From NCBI RefSeq assembly GCF_001742165.1, contig NZ_CP016444.1:744001-808000 (forward strand): 64,000 bases of DNA. The letters run 5' to 3'. How positions within the stretch are numbered: the first letter of the stretch is position 1; each line of letters starts with the position of its first letter. The stretch is from Burkholderia stabilis (GTDB lineage: Bacteria; Pseudomonadota; Gammaproteobacteria; Burkholderiales; Burkholderiaceae). A program made the position numbers and the translations under genes. This document shows, piece after piece, positions 18,278-27,248 of the stretch. Below the pieces are notes generated by a model. That model was not told the DNA's origin. It ran no database searches and was given only the letters and a program-made list of their open reading frames with translations.

Positions 18278-19399
18278 ATGCGACAGTATGGGTGGATCGC
18301 GGCGCTCGCCCTGGCGGTGCCGGCGGTGGCGCAGGCCGAATCGAGCGTCACGGTGTGGGGGCGCGTCGGCGGCGACGTGCAGTACCTGAGCGGCGTGCAG
18401 AACGGCCCGCATTCGACGGGGTCGCGCTTTTCGGAAGGCAACGACTGGGGGACGAGCATCCTGGGCTTCACGGGCAAGGAAGATCTTGGCGGCGGCAACC
18501 AGGCCATCTTCTGGCTCGAGTCCGCGATCAACGCGGCGAACGGCAACTACGGCGGTGGCGTGCTGTTCCAGCGCGGCGCGTGGATCGGGTTGAAGAACGA
18601 ACGCTACGGCTTCCTGCGGCTCGGTCAGGGCTCGTTCATCAACAGCTACATCTGGTCGTACGATCCGCTGCTCGAGGAAAACTATTCGGTCGAATCGCTG
18701 ACGTCTTACCGGAACGGGCCGAAGCTGTCGAACGGGATCCGCTACGAATCGCCGAAGTTCGGCGGCTTCTCGTTCGCGCTGCAGGCGAACCTCGGCAACA
18801 GCTCGAACGGCTGGCTGCGCGGCTCGCCGAACAACGTGAACGCAACAGGTTTGTCCGACGGTGCGACGGTCGCGTATACGCACGGCGACTTCGAAGTGCG
18901 CGCCATCTGGAACGAGATCCGCAACCAGAATGGCCGCGAGGACAACCTGTTCACCGCGTCTCAGGAAGCGTTCGTCGGCGTGCGCGACCGCTTCGGCCCG
19001 GCGTTGGTGCAACTCGGCTATACGCGCTACAGCGCGCCCGACACGCCGGCCGGCCTCGCGCGCACCGCGAACTACTACTGGGGCGGCGTGACGTACGACG
19101 CGACGCCGTTCCTGCATCTGCAGGGCGCGGTTTATTCGATGAAGATCGACGCGGGCCAGTGGACCGCCGATCACAGCGGCGAAGGGCGCTCGACGATCAT
19201 CGGCCTCGGCACGATGTACGACCTGTCCAAGCGCACGTTCCTGTATGCGACGGCCGCGCACGTGTTCAACAGCGCGAACGCGAACCTGGGCGTGAACCCG
19301 CAGTCGCCGGGGCTCGGAAACGGTAACGGGCTCGGTGCGTCGCCGATGCCGGGGCATGGTCAGACGGGCGTCTACGCGGGGATCGAGACGCTCTTCTGA
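18278..19399 (+). CDS. Outer-membrane general porin (Gram-negative porin family)
   Basis: The ATG at 18278, just after AAGGGGGAG, yields 373 residues. The signal peptide MRQYGWIAALALAVPAVAQA is followed by the first strand SSVTVWGRVGGDVQYL, typical of Burkholderia OpcP/Omp38-type trimeric porins with 16 strands. The protein ends in Phe (GIETLF), the outer-membrane assembly signal. Co-regulation by the LacI operators suggests it admits the sugar substrate across the outer membrane. An earlier in-frame start (MNEKKGEIL) would spoil the signal peptide. Confidence 0.92.
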   Translation: MRQYGWIAALALAVPAVAQAESSVTVWGRVGGDVQYLSGVQNGPHSTGSRFSEGNDWGTSILGFTGKEDLGGGNQAIFWLESAINAANGNYGGGVLFQRGAWIGLKNERYGFLRLGQGSFINSYIWSYDPLLEENYSVESLTSYRNGPKLSNGIRYESPKFGGFSFALQANLGNSSNGWLRGSPNNVNATGLSDGATVAYTHGDFEVRAIWNEIRNQNGREDNLFTASQEAFVGVRDRFGPALVQLGYTRYSAPDTPAGLARTANYYWGGVTYDATPFLHLQGAVYSMKIDAGQWTADHSGEGRSTIIGLGTMYDLSKRTFLYATAAHVFNSANANLGVNPQSPGLGNGNGLGASPMPGHGQTGVYAGIETLF

Positions 19400-19448
19400 T
19401 CGATACCCGACGACGCGGAAAATCGCACACGTCTAACAAAGGAATCCT

Positions 19449-20592
19449 ATGCAAGATGCAACATCACGGCACGGCGGACGAACGCCGTCGCCGCGCCTGA
19501 TCGCGCTCGACTGGGGCACCACTTCGCTGCGCGCGTACCTGATGGCTGACGCGGAAACCGTGCTCGACGAGCGCGCCGCGCCGAAGGGCGTGATGCAGCT
19601 CGGCGGCGCGGGCGTCGCGATCGCGGATGCCTGCGATGCGGCCTTCGAGGACGTGTGCGGCGCGTGGCTCGATGCGTGGCCCGCGCTGCCGGTCGTCGCG
19701 GCCGGCATGGTCGGCAGCGCGCAGGGCTGGCGCGAAGCGCCGTATGCGGACGTGCCGATCGATGCCGACCGGCTCGGCGCATCGCTGCAACCGGTGCGCG
19801 TGCGGCGTGGCGCGACCGTGTACATCGTGCCGGGGCTGATCCAGCGCGGCGAGCTGACGAACGTGATGCGCGGCGAGGAGACGCAGATCGTCGGCGCGCT
19901 GCATGCGGGCGGGGGGGGTGCACGCATCGGCGTTGCCGCGCTGGATCGGGCTGCCGGGCACGCACTCGAAATGGGTCGCCGTGCGCGGCTCGCGCATCGA
20001 GCGCTTCCGCACGTTCATGACGGGCGAGTTGTACGCGCTGTTGTGCACGCACAGCCTGCTCGGCCGCACGATGCGGCCGTCGGCCGGGTTCGCTCAGGCG
20101 GCGTTCGATCGTGGCGTACGTGCCGCGCAGGCAGGCCATGCAACGGGGCTGCTCGCGACGATCTTCGGCAGCCGCGCGCGGTTGCTGGCCGGCGAACTGC
20201 GGCCCGACGAGCAGGCTGATTACCTGTCCGGCGTGCTGATCGGTCACGAACTCGCGGGGCTGGCTGCCGAAGGCGACGGGCCGGCCGGCGCGTCGGGCAC
20301 AGAGGCGCCGCGACCGATGCTGATCGGCGACGGCGCGTTGTGCGCGCGTTACCGGCACGCGGCTTCGCTGTTCGGCTGGCCGCCCGTCGACACGATCGAC
20401 GGTGCAGCGGCCGCCGGCCTGTGGGTGCTGGCCGAGCGGGCAGGGCTGCTGGCGGCTCCGGCGGCGGCCACGGCCGGCGCTTTACGAAATGCATCCGAAT
20501 CCGTTCCCGCAGCCGGCGGTGCAATGGCGCCAGCCGGCGCGTTCACGCAATCCGGGCCGACGGCCCGGCAACAGGAGGAGACAGCACGATGA
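19449..20592 (+). pseudogene. dgoK: 2-dehydro-3-deoxygalactonokinase, frameshifted in a G8 run
   Basis: The first ~155 codons encode the DgoK N-terminus (LIALDWGTTSLRAYLMAD, then VIVPGLIQRGEL-like text and MRGEETQIVGAL). At 19911-19918 there are eight consecutive G bases, after which the frame is lost. The next frame carries the rest, including the ATP-site segment IGLPGTHSKWVAVRGSRI, and ends at 20592. Seven Gs would join the two into 380 residues. DgoK phosphorylates 2-dehydro-3-deoxygalactonate. The stop overlaps the next start (ATGA at 20589-20592). The C-terminus is about 40 residues longer than I expect. Sequencing error, slip-strand variation or true inactivation are all possible. Confidence 0.85.
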
Positions 20593-22334
20593 ACACACGC
20601 AATCTGGTGGCATGCGTATCGGTCGCACTTGCTGCATGCGGCGGTGACGGCGGAGGCGGCATACCCGCGGTGGGCATGGCCAGCGCAAGAGCGGCCGCGC
20701 CGATTCCGGGCGGCTCGTCGATCTATGTCGACTGCTCGCAATCGAACGACGGAACGGGTTCGCAGGCATCGCCGTTCAACCGGCTCGCCGATCTCGCGAC
20801 CACGATCGGCGCAGGTACGCACCTGTACTTCAAGCGCGGCGCGACCTGCGCGGGCCAGTTCGTATCGCAGGGCTCGGGTACCGCAGCGGCGCCGATCGTC
20901 GTCGCTGCCTACGGCACGGGCACCGCGCGGCCGGTGATCGCCGGCAACGTGGCGGGGCACGGCGCGGCCGGTGCAGCCGTCGCGCTGACGAACCAGGAGT
21001 ATTGGGAAATCCACGATCTGGAGATCACCAACACGGCCGCGCAGCGCGCGGAGCGCAACGGGATACTCGTGCTGCTCCAGGGTTTCCAGAACGGCACCGA
21101 TGCGGGCGGGAATCCGGTCGGCGTGGGTCATCACTACCTGATCGACAACGTCTACGTGCACGACGTATACGGCAACAACGACGACCGCAACGATCAGAAT
21201 GCGACGCCGGGCGTGACGGGCAACAAGTGGAGCAACGGTATCCAGTTCCGCGTGACGGGCACGGCGATCCCGAACCGCTTCGATGGTGTGACCGTGCAGA
21301 ACAGCGAAATCGCGACAGTCGACCGTGAAGGGCTCACGACGTGGTCGGATCAGAACTGCCGCACGCAGTTCGGCTGCACGGGCACGCAGAACTGGCTCGC
21401 GTCGACGAACGTCGTCTTCAAGGGCAATACGATTCACGACATCGGCGGCGACGGCATCGTGATTCGCGCATCGCAGAACGCGCAGGTGTACGGCAATCTC
21501 GGTTACGACATCGCGATGCGCGCGCTCAATTCGAACGCCGGATTCTGGACGATCAACAGCGACGGCACGGATTTCCAGTACAACGAGGTGCATCATGTCC
21601 GGCGCGGCACGGGCAACAACGACGGCGAAGCATTCGACGCCGACTACGGCAACAATAATCCGATCTTTCGCCACAACTACAGCCACGACAACGCAGGCGG
21701 TTTCCTGCTGCTGTGCGGCGGCTGCGGCGGAAGCGCCTATACGCAGGGGGTCGTCGCGCGTTACAACCTGAGCGTGAACGATGCGCGCGAGATCGTGATG
21801 GCCGACGGCTCGGGCAAGTTCAACAGCGACGGCAGCGTGACGGGGCCGCTCCAGTTCTACAACAACACGATCTACCTGCCTGCCGGATCGACGGCTGCGA
21901 TCACGGCGACGCAGAATTCGGGGTACAAAACGGCGATCCAGTTCTCGAACAACATCGTCGACAACCTCGGTACGGGCGGGTATCTGGCGGCGAGTGCCAA
22001 CTTCGTGCCGACGTGGCGCAACAACCTGTTCTTCGGCTCGAATCACACGGGCGATCCGTCCGATGCCACCGAAGTGGCCGGCGATCCGTTGTTCGCCGGC
22101 CCGCTGACGGATGCGGGCGGCAATGCGCCGACCGGCTTCGCGGGCGCCACGTACGACAATTACGCTGCGCTCGCGGGATTCAGGATCTCCGCGGAGTCGC
22201 CTGCGGCGAGCAAGGGCAGCATGATCGAGCTGCCGAGCACGGTCGACCTGTTCCAGAACCCGCTGCCGACGAAGTGCGCGCCCGACATCGGTGCGCATCA
22301 GGTGACGCTGGTGCCGGCGTCGTGCGCGTCTTGA
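20589..22334 (+). CDS. Right-handed beta-helix lipoprotein, putative polysaccharide lyase/hydrolase-like
   Basis: The ATG at 20589 (overlapping the dgoK stop) gives 581 residues. The lipobox LAAC places the lipidated Cys at about residue 17. The start of the mature domain (IYVDCSQSNDGTGSQASPFNRLADL) and the many short Asn-rich strands (for example NTIHDIGGDGIVIRASQNAQVYGN and NNTIYLPAG) are typical of right-handed parallel beta-helix proteins of the pectate-lyase/PbH1 type. Catalytic residues cannot be assigned. Its coupling to a galactonate operon and porin suggests it acts at the cell surface on a galactose- or uronate-containing glycan. It occupies the place where dgoA is usually found. 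Confidence 0.75.
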   Translation: MNTRNLVACVSVALAACGGDGGGGIPAVGMASARAAAPIPGGSSIYVDCSQSNDGTGSQASPFNRLADLATTIGAGTHLYFKRGATCAGQFVSQGSGTAAAPIVVAAYGTGTARPVIAGNVAGHGAAGAAVALTNQEYWEIHDLEITNTAAQRAERNGILVLLQGFQNGTDAGGNPVGVGHHYLIDNVYVHDVYGNNDDRNDQNATPGVTGNKWSNGIQFRVTGTAIPNRFDGVTVQNSEIATVDREGLTTWSDQNCRTQFGCTGTQNWLASTNVVFKGNTIHDIGGDGIVIRASQNAQVYGNLGYDIAMRALNSNAGFWTINSDGTDFQYNEVHHVRRGTGNNDGEAFDADYGNNNPIFRHNYSHDNAGGFLLLCGGCGGSAYTQGVVARYNLSVNDAREIVMADGSGKFNSDGSVTGPLQFYNNTIYLPAGSTAAITATQNSGYKTAIQFSNNIVDNLGTGGYLAASANFVPTWRNNLFFGSNHTGDPSDATEVAGDPLFAGPLTDAGGNAPTGFAGATYDNYAALAGFRISAESPAASKGSMIELPSTVDLFQNPLPTKCAPDIGAHQVTLVPASCAS

Positions 22335-22505
22335 CCGCAATGCCGCGAGCGAAGGCAGGGACGACGCTGCCGGCGCGTCGCTTTGCCGCACGGCGGGCGT
22401 TCGGCGGCGTTTGATCGCCGTCAACATCCGCAACGGCTGCGAGCCGATGATGGTGACATGGCCGTGCGCGATGGGGCGCGCGGCCGTTCACCCAACGAGG
22501 TTCGC

Positions 22506-22985
22506 ATGTACGAGAAGATCATGGTGGCCGTCGACGGCAGCGCTTCGTCGAAGCAGGCGCTGGCCGAGGCCGTGAAGGTGGCGCTGGCGGGCGACGCGCA
22601 CGTCAGCGTCGTGTATGTGGTGGACAAGTCGGTGCTGTTCACCTACGCGGGCCGAATCGACCCGCATGCGCTCGTCGAGGAAATCCGCGACGACGGGCGC
22701 AAGGTGCTGCGCGAAGCCGGGCAGCACCTTGCGCTGGCCGGCGCGAAAGGCGAGGCCGAGCTCATCGAGACCGAGAGCATCGGCGAGGACATCGCAGAAC
22801 GCCTGCAGCGCTACGTGAAGGAACGCGGGATCGATCTCGCGGTGGTCGGCACGCACGGGCGGCGCGGCATCCGGCGCGTGCTGCTGGGCAGCGTCGCCGA
22901 GCGTTTCGTGCGCGGTTCGAAGTGCCCGGTGCTGCTGATTCGCGGCGACGACGCCGACGAACCGGCTGCCGCTGCGGCAGCGTAA
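22506..22985 (+). CDS. Universal stress protein (UspA family)
   Basis: The ATG at 22506 gives 159 residues. The start MYEKIMVAVDGSASSKQAL and the C-terminal nucleotide-binding signature VVGTHGRRGIRRVLLGSVAERFVRGSKCPVLLIR (G-2x-G-9x-G-S) mark an ATP-binding UspA domain. Such proteins are cytosolic and support survival under starvation or respiratory stress. A small membrane-protein gene follows after 13 bases and may be co-transcribed. Confidence 0.92.
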   Translation: MYEKIMVAVDGSASSKQALAEAVKVALAGDAHVSVVYVVDKSVLFTYAGRIDPHALVEEIRDDGRKVLREAGQHLALAGAKGEAELIETESIGEDIAERLQRYVKERGIDLAVVGTHGRRGIRRVLLGSVAERFVRGSKCPVLLIRGDDADEPAAAAAA

Positions 22986-22998
22986 CGCGGCGCGCGCG

Positions 22999-23190
22999 AT
23001 GATACGCCGCCAGTACCGGATCGTCGTCGCGGCGATCGCCGTGTTCGTGTCGCTCGCGGGGATGATGGCCGTCGTGACGGGGCTGCTGTTCGATGAAACG
23101 ATGGCGCTGCGCGGCGGCGCCATCGCGATGATCGTCGGCGTGGCCGGCTTCGTCGTGATGTTGAACCCGGGCGCGAAAGGCGAGGAGTGA
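22999..23190 (+). CDS. Small membrane protein, two helices
   Basis: The product has 63 residues: a basic start (MIRRQYR), two hydrophobic helices (IVVAAIAVFVSLAGMMAVVTGLL, and GGAIAMIVGVAGFVVML) and a charged tail. It is probably an inner-membrane protein with both ends in the cytoplasm. It lies 13 bases behind the universal stress gene, which suggests a shared transcript. Function is unknown. Codon use (third-position GC) fits a real gene. Confidence 0.6.
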   Translation: MIRRQYRIVVAAIAVFVSLAGMMAVVTGLLFDETMALRGGAIAMIVGVAGFVVMLNPGAKGEE

Positions 23191-23211
23191 CGCGGGAAAT
23201 CGCATCTCTTC

Positions 23212-23239
23212 TTGAAGAAACGCAGGCTGGCACTATAGT
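23212..23239 (+). promoter_or_regulatory. Sigma-70 promoter for the gene at 23278
   Basis: TTGAAG (23212-23217) and TATAGT (23234-23239) are spaced by 16 bases, and the ATG follows 39 bases after the -10 box. This is one of the best consensus promoters in the window. Confidence 0.65.
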
Positions 23240-23277
23240 GCTCGAAGAACGACAACAACAACGAGAGCACGACAACA

Positions 23278-23836
23278 ATGAAAACGAGGGACCTTGCGGC
23301 CGCCGCTGTCATCGCGGGCGTGGCCGCGCTGCCTGTATCGTCTTGGGCCGACACCGCGACATCGCCGTTCGACACCGCTTCGCATCCGGTGCCGGACAGA
23401 CCGGCGGCGAACGCTTCCGGCTCGCCGGCGCATCGTGCAACGGCGAACGTTGAAGACGATTACCTGACGGATTTCACGGATACGATCGGCGGCATCGACT
23501 CGGATGGCGACGGCGTCCGCGACGATGTCCGGAAGTACATCGACGATCAATACCCGGACCCGATACAACGCGCGGCGATGCTGCGTTATGCGGCCGCGCA
23601 GCGCGATTTCATGATGCGAGGCGAATTGCGTGCAAGTGCGGTCGACGGCCTGACACGCATTCCGTTCGCTCGAGTGCCTCAGGCAGTTGATGGGGCAGTG
23701 GGGCAGCGACCAGTCGAAAATCGTCTTCGCCATGATGCTGAACACGAAAGAACGCTGGATCGCCAACGGACATGCGATGGTGAACGCGTCCGGGCACGTC
23801 TATATGCAGTCCCGCGACGATCCCTGCGCGCAATGA
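23278..23836 (+). pseudogene. Exported protein with a DxDxDG calcium-binding-like loop, frameshifted
   Basis: The first ~125 codons give a signal peptide (LAAAAVIAGVAALPVSSWA), then IDSDGDGVRDDVRKYIDDQYPD, a thrombospondin-3/EF-hand-like acidic loop. After about 23651 the coding sense moves to the next frame, which reads CLRQLMGQWGSDQSKIVFAMML and ends QSRDDPCAQ at a TGA (23834-23836). The shift is +1 (one extra base) between 23652 and 23675, with no homopolymer to explain it. The second frame cannot start earlier because of a TGA at 23651. Without the shift the protein would have about 185 residues. Sequencing error or decay are both possible. Confidence 0.6.
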
Positions 23837-23878
23837 CCGGCGTTGCCTCGCCGACCACTGCGCGCCATGTGGGCGTGC

Positions 23879-25057
23879 TTACGTGCCGGTAGTGCCGGAC
23901 GACACCGCACCGTCCGCCCCGGCTCGTACATCCAGCCGCTTCAACGTCTCCTCCAGCTCCGCGTTCTTCGGCTCGACCTTGCGCGCCTGCGCGAACGCAT
24001 CGCGCGCTTCATCCTGGCGGCCCAGCTTCCACAGCACCTCGCCCTTGTGCGTCAGGCCGGTCGCATAGGCCGTGTGCGCGTCGCTGTCGTCGTCCTTCGA
24101 GAAGATCGCGATCGACCGGTCGAACCACGTGAGCGCTTCCTCGTTGCGGCCGAGGCGATACAGCGCCCAGCCCTTGCTGTCGAGCGCATACGCATCGTCC
24201 GGCGATTGCGCGAGATGGGCGTCGATCATCGCGAGCCCGCGATCGACGTCGATACCTGCATCGGCCAGCCGATAACCGATGTCGTTCAGGCGATCGTCGG
24301 GGATCTTGCCGAGATCGAGCACGGCGGCGATGCGGCCCGTGTCGCGTTCGGCGATCGCGAGCGCCAGCAGCTTGGTGACGATCTGCTGCCGCAATTCGTC
24401 GCTGAGCCGGTTGCCGTTCGCGACCAGGCTGCCGAGGTATTGCGTGTACAGGTCCGGCGCGCCGGGATCGCCCGCGCTGTTCGCGATGGCCGCGCCCGGG
24501 CCCGCGCACCAGTCGGTATCGTCGGGCGCGGTGAGGATGCCCGTGTACAGACTGACGTTGCGCGGCGTGCGTGATTGTGTGTAGTACGTGTAGCCGTTCG
24601 CATCCGAGTACCCGCACGCCAGATATTCGTTCTCCACGTCCAGCACATACGGAAAGCTGCCGAGCGATGCCTTGCCGGACGGGCTGACGAGACGGAACGA
24701 TTCGCCCAGGTCGCCTTCGCCGATGATCGGGTTGAACACCCACTGCTTCTGCGGATGGAATTTCGGCAGCCGGATTCTGACGGTGCGCCCGGCGGCGTCG
24801 GTCGTGCCGAAGATCACGCTGTCGTGTTCGTCCGGCTTGACGGGCAAGCCCGCGATGACCTGCCCGGGCAGGAACAACCGGTATCGCGCATTCGGCAGCG
24901 GCTGGTGCGTGACGGGGTCGCGCAGCACGAACTGGTGAACGTAGGCGCCTTTACCGAACGACGCGGCAGGCGCGACATAGGTGCGGGCGTGGGCGGCGGG
25001 CAGCGCGCCGCAGCCGAGTGCGGCGGCCACGAGCGTGGCGAGAAGACGGGATGTCAT
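23879..25057 (-). CDS. Exported TPR-repeat protein
   Basis: The ATG at 25057 yields 392 residues with a signal peptide (LLATLVAAALGCGALPAAHA). The N-terminal half holds beta-rich segments (FVLRDPVTHQPLPNARYRLFLPG, then VIFGTTDAAGRTVRI), like a transthyretin/Cna-type carrier domain. The C-terminal ~140 residues hold tetratricopeptide units (AYALDSKGWALYRLGRNEEALTWFDRSI, and THKGEVLWKLGRQDEARDAFAQA). Combined secretion and TPRs suggest a periplasmic assembly or scaffold role. It is monocistronic, convergent with the frameshifted gene at 23278. Confidence 0.75.
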   Translation of the reverse strand: MTSRLLATLVAAALGCGALPAAHARTYVAPAASFGKGAYVHQFVLRDPVTHQPLPNARYRLFLPGQVIAGLPVKPDEHDSVIFGTTDAAGRTVRIRLPKFHPQKQWVFNPIIGEGDLGESFRLVSPSGKASLGSFPYVLDVENEYLACGYSDANGYTYYTQSRTPRNVSLYTGILTAPDDTDWCAGPGAAIANSAGDPGAPDLYTQYLGSLVANGNRLSDELRQQIVTKLLALAIAERDTGRIAAVLDLGKIPDDRLNDIGYRLADAGIDVDRGLAMIDAHLAQSPDDAYALDSKGWALYRLGRNEEALTWFDRSIAIFSKDDDSDAHTAYATGLTHKGEVLWKLGRQDEARDAFAQARKVEPKNAELEETLKRLDVRAGADGAVSSGTTGT

Positions 25058-25341
25058 GGAATGGCGGTGCTTGTCTGTAAAGGTGTTATTGACCGACGGG
25101 CGGAAATGCACCGGACATCCGGCGCGGCGCTTCGATAAACGATGCGCCGCGAATCGCCGGATGGCCCGATGCAATTCGATGCGGATTCCGCTCACGGCCA
25201 GGTGGTTCTCGGAGGTGAACGAAGCGGAACACGCGGAAATGCAGTGCGCAGCATAACAGGCCGTGCCGCGCGGTTACGCGGGCGTTCGAAACGCCGTTCA
25301 TGACGTATCCGCCCGCGCGCGCTTCTGTCAAACTGGCGGCC

Positions 25342-27063
25342 ATGAAACCGCGCCTTACCTCACCGCCTTCCCCCGATTCCGCGCCTGCACCCGCAGGCTT
25401 TCCCGACGCCGACGAACTGGCCGCGCTGCGCGCGTGGTACGCAGGCATGACCGTGCGCCAGGCCGTCGAACGCTACCTGCCCGATCGCCTCGGCGACGGG
25501 CGGTCGGCGCGCGGTGTGATCGGCGGCATTCGGCGCGGCCTCGTGCGTGTCGCGCGGCAGGTCGGCCGGCCCGATCTCGCGGAACGGTTCGGCCATCCCG
25601 ACGGTGAGCGCGTGCGGGAGGCGAAGGCGGTTGCCGAAGCGATCGGCATGCTGCGTCATGCGCGTGCGCCGGTCCCGCAGATCAGCGACGACGTCGGCCT
25701 CTGGCTGCCTGCGCGCACGGTCGTCGCGCTGCGCGCGCACGGGATCGCGACGCTGGCCGATCTCACCGTGCGAATTCCGCGCCGGCGCCAGTGGTGGACC
25801 GCGATCGCGGGGCTCGGCATGGCCGGCGCGCGGCGCATCGAGGCGTTCTTCGCCGCGCATCCCGACCTGACCGAGCGGGCGCGCGCGTTGATCGCCGCGA
25901 CGCCGCGCAGCAGCATCGTGCCGTGGGAGCAGTTGAAGCTGCCGCACGAGGTGGATGGGTCGGCCGGCACGTTTCGCGCGCCGCGCGCGACCAGCACGCT
26001 CGACGCGGACAACGATTACGCCGCCGTGCACGCGTGGCTGTCGCTGCACGAATCGGCCGCGACGCGGCGCGCGTACCGGAAGGAGGCCGAGCGGCTGATC
26101 CTGTGGGCGATCGTCGAGCGCGGCCGCGCGCTGTCGTCGCTGACGACCGAGGACGCGGTCGCGTATCGCGCGTTCCTGCGCCGCCCGACGCCGCACGAGC
26201 GCTGGGTCGGGCCCGTGCGGCCGCGTGGCGCGCCCGACTGGCGGCCGTTCTCGGGCGGGCTGTCCGCGCGTTCGGCGGCGTACACGCTGTCGGTGCTCGG
26301 CGCGCTGTTCCGCTGGCTGATCGAGCAGCGCTACCTGCTCGCGAATCCGTTCGCGGGCGTCAAGGTGCGCGACACGCGCGGCGCGAACGTGCTCGACACG
26401 TCGCACGCGTTTACCGAAGGCGAGTGGCTGCTGGTGCGCACGATCGCCGACGGGCTCGAATTCCGCAAGGACGTGTCGTCCGGGTGGACGCCGGCGGCTG
26501 CGCAACGGCTGCGCTTCATCCTCGATTTCGGCTACGCGACGGGGCTGCGCGCGAGCGAACTGGTCGGCGCGACGCTCGGCGACATCGAGACGGACGCGCA
26601 CGGCGACGCGTGGCTGAAGGTGATCGGCAAGGGGCGCAAGGCCGCCCGCGTCGCGATGCCGCCGCTGGCGCGCACGGCGCTCGATCGTCATCTGGTCGCG
26701 CGCCGGTTGCCGGTCACGCCGGCGCGCTGGCGGCCCGACACGCCGCTGATTCCGAGCCTCGCGGAAGACGGCACGGCCGCGATCACGAGCGTGCGGCTGT
26801 GGAAGGTGATGCAGCGCTTCTTCGCGCAGACGGCCGATGTCGTCGATGCCGATAATCCGGCGCTCGCGCAGAAGCTGCGGCAGGCGAGCCCGCACTGGAT
26901 GCGTCATACGCATGCGACGCACGCGCTCGCGCGCGGGGCGGAGCTGACGACCGTGCGCGACAACCTGCGGCATGCGTCGATCTCGACGACGTCGATCTAC
27001 CTGCATGGCGACGACGTGAAGCGGGCGCGGCAGATGTCGAGTGCGTTCGCGGCGGACAAGTAG
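25342..27063 (+). CDS. Tyrosine recombinase/integrase with N-terminal helix-hairpin-helix region
   Basis: The ATG at 25342 gives 573 residues. The C-terminal catalytic domain shows the Arg box (ATGLRASELVGATLGDIE), a Lys in KVIGKGRKAARVAMP, the H-x-x-R box (HWMRHTHATHALARG), a His in LRHASISTT and the nucleophile Tyr in SIYLHGDD. A SAM-like core-binding domain (about 240-340) precedes it. Residues about 130-180 (HGIATLADLTVRI, then IAGLGMAGARRIEAFF) look like a helix-hairpin-helix DNA-binding element, an uncommon addition. No phage or transposon genes, tRNA or att repeats are next to it, so it seems a resident recombinase. Confidence 0.85.
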   Translation: MKPRLTSPPSPDSAPAPAGFPDADELAALRAWYAGMTVRQAVERYLPDRLGDGRSARGVIGGIRRGLVRVARQVGRPDLAERFGHPDGERVREAKAVAEAIGMLRHARAPVPQISDDVGLWLPARTVVALRAHGIATLADLTVRIPRRRQWWTAIAGLGMAGARRIEAFFAAHPDLTERARALIAATPRSSIVPWEQLKLPHEVDGSAGTFRAPRATSTLDADNDYAAVHAWLSLHESAATRRAYRKEAERLILWAIVERGRALSSLTTEDAVAYRAFLRRPTPHERWVGPVRPRGAPDWRPFSGGLSARSAAYTLSVLGALFRWLIEQRYLLANPFAGVKVRDTRGANVLDTSHAFTEGEWLLVRTIADGLEFRKDVSSGWTPAAAQRLRFILDFGYATGLRASELVGATLGDIETDAHGDAWLKVIGKGRKAARVAMPPLARTALDRHLVARRLPVTPARWRPDTPLIPSLAEDGTAAITSVRLWKVMQRFFAQTADVVDADNPALAQKLRQASPHWMRHTHATHALARGAELTTVRDNLRHASISTTSIYLHGDDVKRARQMSSAFAADK

Positions 27064-27248
27064 GCGCGTCGTGCCGCGTGTCGGCGCCTGCCGGGCTGTG
27101 GGAGATGTCGTGCCGCACATGGCGATCGAGCAAGGTTTCGACGATGCGGAAAACACGCGGCGCAGCTTCCGGCGATGGCCGCGCGTCGCGCCGTCGGCGA
27201 TTCGCCCGTAGATGGGTCCGTCGCGATCGGCGTCGCAGCGCAATGCGT

